Source: Streptomyces venezuelae
GTDB lineage: Bacteria > Actinomycetota > Actinomycetes > Streptomycetales > Streptomycetaceae
Reading direction: 5' to 3'
Length of the DNA: 64,000 bases
Assembly (NCBI RefSeq): GCF_008642335.1
Contig: NZ_CP029191.1
Span: 5,704,001-5,768,000 of the forward strand
The position numbers and the translations under genes were made by a program. This document shows positions 30,996-38,806 of the stretch, one piece after another. The notes beneath the pieces are model-generated. The model saw only the letters and a program-made list of their open reading frames with translations. It did no database searches and was not told the DNA's origin. Every line of letters begins with the position of its first letter. Positions within the stretch are counted from its first letter, which is position 1.

Positions 30996-33323
30996 ATGGA
31001 ACCGACCGAGAGCGCCGCCCCGGACTCACGGCTGCGCGCGCGCCTGTGGCGCGCGCCGGGAGCCTGGCTGCGCGGCCGCCGGACCGCGACGAACACCGAC
31101 CCGGGCGGCATGCCGCAGCCCGCCCCCGGTTCCGGACCCTGCACGCTGAGCACCGCCGTCGAACCACGCGAACGGGCCTGGACCGCCGCACCGCAGCACG
31201 ACACCGACAGCCCCGCGACCCTCGCCGGACCGGGCGCGCCCGCCGTGCAGGACAGCCGTGACCCCTGGCCGCTGCTGCCGCTCCTCACCGTCGCCGCGGC
31301 CGCCGTGCTGCTCGGCACGGGCTTCTTCCAGGCCTTCACGGGCCGCCACGCCCTGTTCCCCACCGGCGCCGCGGGCTGGTCCCTCGCCGTCCTCACCGGC
31401 CTCATCGTCGGGCACCTCGTCGCCCTCGGCCGCAACCGGTGGTGGGGCGGCACGGGCTCCGGCGGCGCCCTCACCGTCGCCGTCCTGCTCCTCTACGGCT
31501 GGGTGCCCGCCGGCATGGTCAGCCTCACCGTCGTCGTCCTCGTCGGCGTCGCCCGCAGGCACCGCTGGCGCCAAGGCCTGCTGCACGGCGCGGTCGACAT
31601 CCTCGGCATCGGCGCGGGCGCACTCACCCTGGCCGCGTTCGGCACGGCGCCCAGCGCGGAAACGCCCTGGCTCCCCGAGACCTGGGACCTCTACACCGCG
31701 CCCCAAGTGGCCCTCGTCGCCGTCGCATACCTCGCCGTCACCCGCGTCCTGCTCTGGTACGTCCACGCGCCGCGCACCGAGGCCCTGCCCACCGTCACCC
31801 GCACCGCCCTCGTCCGGCAGGGCCTCCTCGGCATCGCGCTGCTCGGCATCGCCCCGCTGATCTGCGTCGTCGCGATCTCCCTGCCGATCCTGCTGCCCCT
31901 CTTCGCGATCCCGCTCGTCGCCCTCGACTCCACCCTCTGGATCGCCCGCGCCCGCGCCGAGGAACAGCTCCGCGACCCCCTCACCGGGCTGCCCAACCGG
32001 CAGTGGCTCCTCGAACGGACCTGGACCGCGCTCGACGACGCCGAGCGGATCGGCGCGCGGTCCGCGTTAATGCTCATCGACATGGACCGCTTCCGGTCCG
32101 TCAACGACACCCTCGGTCACCTCGCCGGTGACCGGCTGCTCCTCCAGATCGCGGACCGGCTGCGCCTCGCACTGCCCAGCGGGGCGGAGGCGGCGCGCCT
32201 CGGCGGCGACGAGTTCGCCGTCCTGTTGCCGGTCGCCGACTCCACGACGTCGGCCACGCGCGTGGCCCGCCAGCTCGTCGCCGCGCTCGGCTCCCCGCTC
32301 GACCTCGACGGCCTCACCCTCGTCCTGGAGGCCAGCGCGGGCCTCGCGGTCTTCCCCGACCACGCACTCGACGCGGAAGGCCTCCTGCGGCGCGCGGACG
32401 TCGCGATGTACCAGGCCAAGCGGGACCGCACGGGCGTCGAGGTCTACGAATCCAAGCGGGACTCCAACACTCCCGACCGGCTCGGCCTCCTCGGCGACCT
32501 GCGCCGCGCCCTCGACGCGGGCGACGTCGAGCTCCACTACCAGCCGAAGGTCCAGTTCGACGGACAGGTCGCGGGCCTGGAGGCGCTGGTGCGCTGGGTG
32601 CACCCCGAACGGGGGAAGGTGCCGCCCGACGAGTTCATCGCCATCGCCGAGTCGTCCGGCCTCATGCCGCACCTCACCGAGTACGTCCTGGAGACCGCGC
32701 TCGGCCAGGTCGCGAAGTGGCAGGCGCAGGGCCTGAAGGTGCCCGTCGCGGTCAACGTCTCCCCGCGCGACGTCCACACGCCGGGCTTCGCCGGAGCGGT
32801 CGCGGCACGGCTCGCCCGCCACGGGGTCCCCGCGGGAGCCCTGCAACTGGAGATAACCGAGCACGTCCTGTTGGAGGACCCACAGCGCGCCGCGGACACC
32901 CTGGCGGGTCTCACCGGCCACGGCGTCAAGATGTCCCTGGACGACTTCGGCACGGGGTACTCCTCCCTGGTCCACCTGCGCCGCCTCCCGGTCAGCGAAC
33001 TCAAGATCGACCGCTCCTTCGTGGCCCGCCTCGCCGTCGACAACGAGGACGCGGAGATCGTCCGCTGCACCGTCGACCTCGCCCACTCCCTCGGCCTGCT
33101 CGTCGTCGCCGAGGGCGTCGAGGACGACGAGACGTGGGAGCGGCTGCGGGACCTCGGATGCGACGCGGTCCAGGGCTGGCTCGTCGCCGCCGCGATGCCG
33201 GCCGAGGAGACCACGGCCTGGCTCCGCGCCCGCGGCTCCCGCGGCTGGCGCCGCCCCGCAGACGTAGCAGCAGAAGCGGCCAACGCCTCAGCGGAACAGT
33301 CCCCGGGCCACGTGGTCCAGTAG
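30996..33323 (+). CDS. rmdB: Membrane GGDEF-EAL protein, RmdB-like c-di-GMP phosphodiesterase/cyclase
   Basis: A 775-residue protein for c-di-GMP turnover. After about 90 mostly polar residues there are several membrane helices (first near 92-112, last ending near 310), then a GGDEF domain with intact LGGDEF at 402-407 and an EAL domain with LEALVRW at 528-534 and DDFGTGYSSL. Both catalytic motifs are intact, so either activity is possible; the S. coelicolor orthologue I recall at this position (RmdB) acts as a phosphodiesterase. The RxxD inhibitory site before GGDEF is absent (SGAE). ATG 30996 is preceded by GAGAGGGA. Lies 314 bp after ligA behind a structured leader. Confidence 0.92.
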   Translation: MEPTESAAPDSRLRARLWRAPGAWLRGRRTATNTDPGGMPQPAPGSGPCTLSTAVEPRERAWTAAPQHDTDSPATLAGPGAPAVQDSRDPWPLLPLLTVAAAAVLLGTGFFQAFTGRHALFPTGAAGWSLAVLTGLIVGHLVALGRNRWWGGTGSGGALTVAVLLLYGWVPAGMVSLTVVVLVGVARRHRWRQGLLHGAVDILGIGAGALTLAAFGTAPSAETPWLPETWDLYTAPQVALVAVAYLAVTRVLLWYVHAPRTEALPTVTRTALVRQGLLGIALLGIAPLICVVAISLPILLPLFAIPLVALDSTLWIARARAEEQLRDPLTGLPNRQWLLERTWTALDDAERIGARSALMLIDMDRFRSVNDTLGHLAGDRLLLQIADRLRLALPSGAEAARLGGDEFAVLLPVADSTTSATRVARQLVAALGSPLDLDGLTLVLEASAGLAVFPDHALDAEGLLRRADVAMYQAKRDRTGVEVYESKRDSNTPDRLGLLGDLRRALDAGDVELHYQPKVQFDGQVAGLEALVRWVHPERGKVPPDEFIAIAESSGLMPHLTEYVLETALGQVAKWQAQGLKVPVAVNVSPRDVHTPGFAGAVAARLARHGVPAGALQLEITEHVLLEDPQRAADTLAGLTGHGVKMSLDDFGTGYSSLVHLRRLPVSELKIDRSFVARLAVDNEDAEIVRCTVDLAHSLGLLVVAEGVEDDETWERLRDLGCDAVQGWLVAAAMPAEETTAWLRARGSRGWRRPADVAAEAANASAEQSPGHVVQ

Positions 33324-33349
33324 CCCCAATCCCCCCGTACCCGACGCCG

Positions 33350-33605
33350 ACGGTGCCGTCGCGGAGCGACGGGGGTGGAGGCCCGCGGGTAGTGCGGGGT
33401 GCTTCCCACCCACCCCCGCCGACGGTGCCGTCGCGGAGCGACGGGGTGTGGGCCCGCGGTGGTGCGGGGTGCCGGGTGGGCGGGTGGGAAAGTCGTCGCG
33501 GAGCGACGAGGTTGTCCGGCGCGGAGCGGCGTGGTGTCCGGCGCGGAGCGGCGGGGGGAGGTCGCCGCGGAGCGGCGTGGAAGCCGTCGCGGAGCGACGG
33601 GGAGC
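33350..33605. repeat. Cluster of seven GCGGAGCG mini-palindromes
   Basis: The core GCGGAGCG occurs at 33361, 33433, 33498, 33521, 33543, 33567 and 33589. Most copies are extended by complementary arms (CCGTCGC-GGA-GCGACGG or CGGC-type variants) whose sequence varies while pairing is kept. The first two copies sit in a 72-bp direct repeat that also contains GACGGTGCCGTC. All frames through it are repetitive and look non-coding. It fills the gap between the RmdB-like gene and gatC. Confidence 0.85.
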
Positions 33606-33634
33606 GGTGGCCGGGGACCCGGCGAGGAAACCGT

Positions 33635-33665
33635 TTCACGGGCACGGGTCGGGGACCCATAGGAT
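33635..33665 (+). promoter_or_regulatory. Putative gatC promoter
   Basis: TTCACG (33635-33640) and TAGGAT (33660-33665) are separated by 19 bp, 40 bp upstream of the gatC ATG. The -10 is good, the -35 and spacing are weak. Confidence 0.4.
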
Positions 33666-33704
33666 TGGGGCACAAACCACACACTCACCCCTGAGGATCG
33701 CCGC

Positions 33705-34001
33705 ATGCCTGGCATCACGCGCGAGGAGGTCGCCCACCTCGCCCGCCTTGCACGTCTGGAGCTGAAGGCCGAGGAGCTCGACCACTTCGCCGGACAGCTC
33801 GACGACATCATCGGCGCGGTCGCCCGCGTCTCGGAGGTCGCCGACCAAGACGTACCGCCGACCTCGCACCCGCTGCCGCTGACCAACGTCATGCGCGCGG
33901 ACGAGGTCCGCCCGTCGCTCACCCCCGAGCAGGCGCTCTCGGGCGCCCCCGCCCAGGAGCAGCAGCGTTTCAAGGTGCCGCAGATCCTGGGGGAGGACTG
34001 A
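33705..34001 (+). CDS. gatC: Glu-tRNA(Gln)/Asp-tRNA(Asn) amidotransferase subunit C
   Basis: Small stabilising subunit (98 residues) of the GatCAB complex, which converts mischarged Glu-tRNA(Gln) or Asp-tRNA(Asn) to the correct amide. The family pattern is clear: [17 protein letters not shown], then [14 protein letters not shown] and the C-terminal [19 protein letters not shown] lies 9 nt before the ATG. gatA starts 5 bp downstream. Confidence 0.97.
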   Translation: MPGITREEVAHLARLARLELKAEELDHFAGQLDDIIGAVARVSEVADQDVPPTSHPLPLTNVMRADEVRPSLTPEQALSGAPAQEQQRFKVPQILGED

Positions 34002-34006
34002 AAGTC

Positions 34007-35500
34007 ATGACGGACATCATCAAGCTCACCGCAGCAGAGATCGCGTCGAGGATCGCCTCCGGCGAGCTCACCGCGGTCGAGGTCACCGAGGCCCACCTGG
34101 CCCGCATCGACGCCGTCGACGAGAAGGTCCACGCCTTCCTGCACGTCGACCGCGAGGGCGCCCTCGCGCAGGCCCGCGCCGTCGACGAGAAGCGTGCCCG
34201 GGGCGAGAAGCTCGGCCCGCTGGCCGGCGTCCCCGTCGCGCTCAAGGACATCTTCACCACCGAAGGCGTGCCGACCACCGTCGGCTCGAAGATCCTCGAG
34301 GGCTGGATCCCGCCGTACGACGCGACCGTCACCAAGCGCCTGAAGGCCGCCGACGTCGTCATCCTCGGCAAGACCAACATGGACGAGTTCGCCATGGGGT
34401 CCTCCACGGAGAACAGCGCGTACGGCCCCACCGGCAACCCCTGGGACCTCACCCGCATCCCCGGCGGCTCCGGCGGCGGCTCCTCCGCGGCCCTCGCCTC
34501 GTACGAGAGTCCCCTCGCCCTCGGCACGGACACCGGCGGCTCGATCCGCCAGCCCGCGGCCGTCACCGGCACGGTCGGCGTCAAGCCGACCTACGGCGGC
34601 GTGTCCCGCTACGGCATGGTCGCGTTCAGCTCCAGCCTCGACCAGGGCGGCCCCTGCGCCCGCACCGTGCTCGACGCCGCGCTGCTGCACGAGGTCATCG
34701 CCGGTCACGACGAGCTCGACTCGACGTCCATCGACGCCCCGGTCCCGCCGGTCGTCGAGGCCGCCCGCAACGGCTCCGTCCAGGGCATGCGCGTCGGCGT
34801 CGTCAAGCAGTTCCGCGGCGAGGGCTACCAGGCCGGTGTCGTGCAGCGCTTCGACGAGTCGGTGGAGCTGCTCAAGGAGCTCGGCGCCGAGATCGTCGAG
34901 CTGGACTGCCCGACGTTCGACCTGGCGCTCTCCGCGTACTACCTGATCGCGCCCTCCGAGTGCTCCTCGAACCTCGCCCGCTTCGACGCCATGCGCTACG
35001 GCCTGCGCGTCGGCGACGACGGCACCCGTTCCGCGGAGGAGGTCACCGCGCTCACCCGTGAGGCCGGCTTCGGCGACGAGGTCAAGCGCCGCGTCATCCT
35101 CGGCACGTACGCGCTCAGCTCCGGCTACTACGACGCGTACTACGGCAGCGCCCAGAAGGTCCGTACGCTCATCACCCGCGAGTTCGAAGCGGCGTTCGAG
35201 CAGGTCGACGTGATCGTCTCCCCGACGACGCCGACCACCGCGTTCCCGATCGGCGAGCGCGCCGACGACCCGATGGCGATGTACCTCGCCGACCTGTGCA
35301 CCATCCCGACCAACCTGGCGGGCAACGCCGCCATGTCGCTGCCCTGCGGCCTCGCGCCGGAGGACGGCCTGCCCGTCGGACTGCAGATCATCGCCCCCGC
35401 CATGAAGGACGACCGGCTGTACAAGGTCGGCGCTGCCGTCGAGGCCGCCTTCGTGGAAAGGTGGGGTCACCCGCTGCTTGAGGAGGCACCGTCGCTGTGA
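34007..35500 (+). CDS. gatA: Glu-tRNA(Gln)/Asp-tRNA(Asn) amidotransferase subunit A
   Basis: Amidase subunit that releases ammonia from glutamine for GatB. The amidase-signature catalytic triad is complete: K80 (VALKDIF), S155 (PGGSGGGSS) and nucleophile S179 ([12 protein letters not shown]). The 497-residue length is usual. It follows gatC by 5 bp. Its stop overlaps the GTG of a 79-aa membrane-protein gene (GTGA), so translation is coupled to that insert rather than directly to gatB. Confidence 0.98.
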   Translation: MTDIIKLTAAEIASRIASGELTAVEVTEAHLARIDAVDEKVHAFLHVDREGALAQARAVDEKRARGEKLGPLAGVPVALKDIFTTEGVPTTVGSKILEGWIPPYDATVTKRLKAADVVILGKTNMDEFAMGSSTENSAYGPTGNPWDLTRIPGGSGGGSSAALASYESPLALGTDTGGSIRQPAAVTGTVGVKPTYGGVSRYGMVAFSSSLDQGGPCARTVLDAALLHEVIAGHDELDSTSIDAPVPPVVEAARNGSVQGMRVGVVKQFRGEGYQAGVVQRFDESVELLKELGAEIVELDCPTFDLALSAYYLIAPSECSSNLARFDAMRYGLRVGDDGTRSAEEVTALTREAGFGDEVKRRVILGTYALSSGYYDAYYGSAQKVRTLITREFEAAFEQVDVIVSPTTPTTAFPIGERADDPMAMYLADLCTIPTNLAGNAAMSLPCGLAPEDGLPVGLQIIAPAMKDDRLYKVGAAVEAAFVERWGHPLLEEAPSL

Positions 35501-35736
35501 GTGCACTGAACAAGGCCAAGGGCTTCAAGAAGTCCAAGACCGGCACGTACCTGTCGATCGGCACCACCGCGTTCGGCGCGGTCAGCGTGCTCAAGCAGGC
35601 CAGGATGGCCCGCTCCGAACACGACACGCTCCGCCTCGTGGACGCCGTCGTCTCCGCTGCCGCCATCGTCACCGGCGTCGCGCTGCTCGTACGCGAGCTC
35701 AAGCGCCTCGGCGACGACGACGTCCTGCTGGGCTGA
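35497..35736 (+). CDS. 79-aa membrane protein embedded in the gat operon
   Basis: A short basic N-terminus ([15 protein letters not shown]) leads to a first hydrophobic stretch ([16 protein letters not shown]) and a second ([18 protein letters not shown]), ending [14 protein letters not shown]. Two membrane helices are likely. The GTG overlaps the gatA stop by 4 bp, and gatB begins 16 bp after its stop, so it is co-expressed with the amidotransferase. Codon use matches its neighbours, so it is not a spurious frame. I recognise it only as a hypothetical protein that recurs at this place in Streptomyces. Confidence 0.8.
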   Translation: MSALNKAKGFKKSKTGTYLSIGTTAFGAVSVLKQARMARSEHDTLRLVDAVVSAAAIVTGVALLVRELKRLGDDDVLLG

Positions 35737-35752
35737 GAGGGAAAGTTTCACC

Positions 35753-37267
35753 GTGACTGTCACTTCTGACCTGGTGTCGTACGAGGAAGCCCTCGCGACG
35801 TACGACCCCGTCATGGGCCTTGAGGTCCATGTCGAGCTCGGCACCAAGACCAAGATGTTCTGCGGCTGCTCGACCGCGCTCAAGCAGGACGCCAACAGCC
35901 AGACCTGCCCGACCTGTCTCGGCCTGCCCGGCGCCCTGCCGGTCGTCAACGAGATCGGTGTCGAGTCCGCGATCAAGATCGGCCTCGCGCTGAACTGCGA
36001 GATCGCCGAGTGGTGCCGCTTCGCCCGGAAGAACTACTTCTATCCGGACATGCCGAAGAACTTCCAGACCTCCCAGTACGACGAGCCGATCGCCTTCAAC
36101 GGCTATCTGGACGTCCAGCTGGAGGACGGCGAGATCTTCCGCGTCGAGATCGAGCGCGCCCACATGGAGGAGGACACCGGCAAGTCCACGCACGTGGGCG
36201 GCGCGACGGGCCGTATCCACGGCGCCTCGCACTCCCTCCTGGACTACAACCGCGCCGGCATCCCGCTCATCGAGATCGTCACCAAGCCGATCGAGGGCGC
36301 GGGCGAGCGTGCCCCCGAGGTCGCCAAGGCGTACGTCGCCGAGCTGCGCGAGCTCATCAAGGCGCTCGACGTCTCCGAGGCCCGGATGGACAAGGGCCAG
36401 ATGCGCTGCGACGTGAACCTCTCGCTGCGCCCGAAGGGTCAGCAGGAGTTCGGCACGCGCAGCGAGACGAAGAACGTCAACTCGCTGCGCTCCGTGGAGC
36501 GCGCGGCGCGCTTCGAGATCCAGCGCCACGCGGCGGTCCTGAACTCCGGCGGCACCATCGTGCAGGAGACCCGTCACTTCCACGAGGACGACGGGTCCAC
36601 CACCTCCGGCCGCATCAAGGACAACGCCGAGGACTACCGGTACTTCCCGGAGCCCGACCTCGTCCCCGTCGCCCCGGCCCGCGAGTGGGTCGAGAAGCTG
36701 CGGGCGGGTCTCCCCGAGATGCCGCGCGTGCGCCGCAACCGCCTCCGCGAGGAATGGGGCATCAGCGAGCACGACATGCAGTCGATCCTCAACGCGGGCG
36801 CGGTCGAGCCGATCGTCGCCACCATCGAGGCGGGCGCCGACGCGGGGTCGGCCCGCAAGTGGTGGATGGGCGAGCTGGCCCGAAACGCCAACGAGTCGGG
36901 TGTCGCCCTCGAGGAGCTTCCGATCACTCCGGCGCACGTCGCCCGGGTGACCGCGCTCGTCTCCGCGGGCGACCTGAACGACAAGCTGGCCCGCCAGGTC
37001 ATCGAGGGTGTCCTGAAGGGCGAGGGCACGCCGGACGAGGTCGTGGAGAAGCGCGGCCTGAAGGTCGTCTCGGACGAGGGCGCCTTGACGGCCGCCGTCG
37101 ACGAGGCCATCGCCGGCAACCCGGGTGTCGCGGACAAGATCCGCGGCGGCAAGGTCGCGGCCGCCGGTGCGCTGGTCGGCGCGGTCATGAAGGCCACCCG
37201 TGGCCAGGCCGACGCGGCCCGCGTCAAGGAGCTGATCCTGGAGAAGCTGGGCGTCAGCGAAGGCTGA
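35753..37267 (+). CDS. gatB: Glu-tRNA(Gln)/Asp-tRNA(Asn) amidotransferase subunit B
   Basis: tRNA-binding and kinase subunit of GatCAB, 504 residues. The start region [19 protein letters not shown] with zinc cysteines (FCGC and [13 protein letters not shown]), the phosphotransfer core ([27 protein letters not shown]) and the C-terminal YqeY-like helical tail ([16 protein letters not shown]) are all present. GAGAGGGA lies upstream of the GTG. It ends the operon; a stable hairpin follows 23 bp later. Confidence 0.98.
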   Translation: MTVTSDLVSYEEALATYDPVMGLEVHVELGTKTKMFCGCSTALKQDANSQTCPTCLGLPGALPVVNEIGVESAIKIGLALNCEIAEWCRFARKNYFYPDMPKNFQTSQYDEPIAFNGYLDVQLEDGEIFRVEIERAHMEEDTGKSTHVGGATGRIHGASHSLLDYNRAGIPLIEIVTKPIEGAGERAPEVAKAYVAELRELIKALDVSEARMDKGQMRCDVNLSLRPKGQQEFGTRSETKNVNSLRSVERAARFEIQRHAAVLNSGGTIVQETRHFHEDDGSTTSGRIKDNAEDYRYFPEPDLVPVAPAREWVEKLRAGLPEMPRVRRNRLREEWGISEHDMQSILNAGAVEPIVATIEAGADAGSARKWWMGELARNANESGVALEELPITPAHVARVTALVSAGDLNDKLARQVIEGVLKGEGTPDEVVEKRGLKVVSDEGALTAAVDEAIAGNPGVADKIRGGKVAAAGALVGAVMKATRGQADAARVKELILEKLGVSEG

Positions 37268-37290
37268 GGCTCGGAGACAGGCTCCATGCG

Positions 37291-37322
37291 AGGGCGGTGC
37301 GTTCCCCGGAACGCGCCGCCCT
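37291..37322 (+). terminator. Terminator after gatB
   Basis: Arms of 15 bp (37291-37305 and 37308-37322, one G-U pair) with a 2-nt apex and TTTCG after the stem. It can also serve the convergent SUKH gene. Confidence 0.75.
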
Positions 37323-37359
37323 TTCGCGTACCTGTCCTCTCGGGCAGCGGAAAGACCGG

Positions 37360-38577
37360 CTACGGCTCCTCCCGCGGCTCCCCGAACGGCTCGAAGAACA
37401 TGTGCTCCAGCGGGTCCTGGTCCTTGCGCAGCCAGTAGAAGCCGTCGCCGACGGGGCGGCCGCCGCGCAGCCAGTTCAGCAGCGTCTCCGTGAAGTTCGT
37501 CTCCAGGGGCGGCCCTTGGTCCGCGTGCCGCGGGTTGACCGCGACGCGCCACCGGTCGGGGTCGTCGCCCTCGGCGCACCAGCCGATCTGGTCGCCGTCG
37601 ATCGTCGAGGCGACGGGCAGGAAGCCGCCGGGCTCGGGCCAGGCGGGCATCGGGTAGTACTGGGGGAAGCTCTCGCGCAGGCTGCGGTACCCCTCCAGCA
37701 TCTCCTCCGTGCCCCGCGCGAGGCCGAGCCGGTGGTCGAGGTCGAGCGGCGCCGGCATGTCGAGCCACCAGCTCCAGTTCCCCGCGCCGTACGCCTCCGA
37801 CAGCGCCACGAAGTCCGCGGGAAGCCGCGTCCCGAGCCGTTCGAAGAGCGCCTCCCAACTGCCCTTGCCCAGGTGGGGGGTGAGCGGCGGCGGTATCAGC
37901 GCGGTGATCGCCGCCAGGCCCTCGCCCTCGGTGAGCGCGGCGTGCTGGCGTGCGTCGACGTACGTCCCCCGGGGCGGGGGCGACCACGGCGCGGCACCGG
38001 CCAGCGGCGCCCAGGTGCGCGTCGCGGGCGGCAGCGGGCCGAGGAGGCCGCCGGGCTCGCCGGGGACGGGCACGCCGTCGTGGAGCGCGGTGTGCAGGAA
38101 CTCCAGGAGCGGCATCTCGTACGTCACCCAGGGGGCGGCGCCGCCGACCGCGACGGACGTGGTCAGGAGCACCACGGGCCACGCGTCGGGGTCCTTCGAG
38201 ACCGAGGTGTCCCAGAACAGGTGGTCGCCCGCCGACGTCGTGGCGAAGGCGAGGAGGCCGCCCTCGTCGGGCAGGAACCGGCGCCGTTCCTGGGTGAACA
38301 TGCCCGGCCTGATGGCCGAGTGCCGGTGGGTCTCGACCACCCACGCCCCGTACGCATACCGCCCGTCGGCGCTCACACAGGGCGTGTGCAGCCGTATGGA
38401 AGCCGTGCCGGGGTGGCCTATTTCCACCGGGCCGTACGCCGTCACCAGCGACTTGTAGTCCCCGGGGAGCGGGACTTCGAGCCAGGCCTCCACCGAGGCC
38501 CAGTCGACGGCGGGCGCGGCGTCGGCGGGCGGTCCGAGCAGCTCCGTGAAGGTGGCGATGCGGTTGGCGTGTTCCAT
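37360..38577 (-). CDS. Tandem SUKH (SMI1/KNR4-like) domain protein
   Basis: A 405-residue soluble protein with two SMI1/KNR4-like units: one near 28-170 (VDWASVEAWLEVPLPGDYKSLVTAYGPVEIG) and one near 215-390 (GSWEALFERLGTRLPADFVALSEAYGAGNW). The entries given are the ordered landmark residues of each domain. SUKH proteins often act as immunity partners of contact-dependent toxins, but no toxin gene is nearby, so a cellular role is equally possible. The ATG at 38577 begins the first domain; longer in-frame starts upstream run into the phospholipase promoter and are rejected. Convergent with gatB and divergent from the phospholipase gene. Confidence 0.82.
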   Translation of the reverse strand: MEHANRIATFTELLGPPADAAPAVDWASVEAWLEVPLPGDYKSLVTAYGPVEIGHPGTASIRLHTPCVSADGRYAYGAWVVETHRHSAIRPGMFTQERRRFLPDEGGLLAFATTSAGDHLFWDTSVSKDPDAWPVVLLTTSVAVGGAAPWVTYEMPLLEFLHTALHDGVPVPGEPGGLLGPLPPATRTWAPLAGAAPWSPPPRGTYVDARQHAALTEGEGLAAITALIPPPLTPHLGKGSWEALFERLGTRLPADFVALSEAYGAGNWSWWLDMPAPLDLDHRLGLARGTEEMLEGYRSLRESFPQYYPMPAWPEPGGFLPVASTIDGDQIGWCAEGDDPDRWRVAVNPRHADQGPPLETNFTETLLNWLRGGRPVGDGFYWLRKDQDPLEHMFFEPFGEPREEP

Positions 38578-38666
38578 GTGTCCGAGAATGACACCCGCCA
38601 CTGACATCGCCGCCCGCCGCATGCCCCACGCGGCTGCAGACGGCGCCGTCCGCCATGGACTGCCGT

Positions 38667-38703
38667 GGTGAACTTTTGGACGTTCACCGCGACTTCGTCC
38701 CGC
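38667..38703. promoter_or_regulatory. PHO-box-like repeat and dyad upstream of the phospholipase gene
   Basis: GGTGAAC (38667-38673) and GTTCACC (38682-38688) form a perfect dyad. GTTCACCGCGA is followed directly by CTTCGTCCCGC (38693-38703), resembling the 11-bp direct repeats bound by PhoP in Streptomyces. It ends 4 bp before the proposed -35. Confidence 0.45.
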
Positions 38704-38707
38704 AGCC

Positions 38708-38736
38708 TTCACAAGGAAACCGGGCGTCACTAGCGT
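38708..38736 (+). promoter_or_regulatory. Putative phospholipase promoter
   Basis: TTCACA (38708-38713), a 17-bp spacer and TAGCGT (38731-38736) give a reasonable vegetative-type promoter about 70 bp before the GTG at 38807. Confidence 0.5.
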
Positions 38737-38806
38737 CCCCGCCGTACAGGTCAATGGATCAGCCGAGAACCATTGGATGTCGGCCAGGACTACTGGGAGG
38801 TCCCAC

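Noticed and set aside
33350..33605. CRISPR array
   Set aside because: Repeats are 8-17 bp, unevenly spaced (22-72 bp) and palindromic with varying arms; there are no unique spacers of constant length and no cas genes.
33360..33700. Short open frames in the repeat cluster
   Set aside because: All frames translate to low-complexity repeats such as RSD/AERRG created by the GCGGAGCG units.
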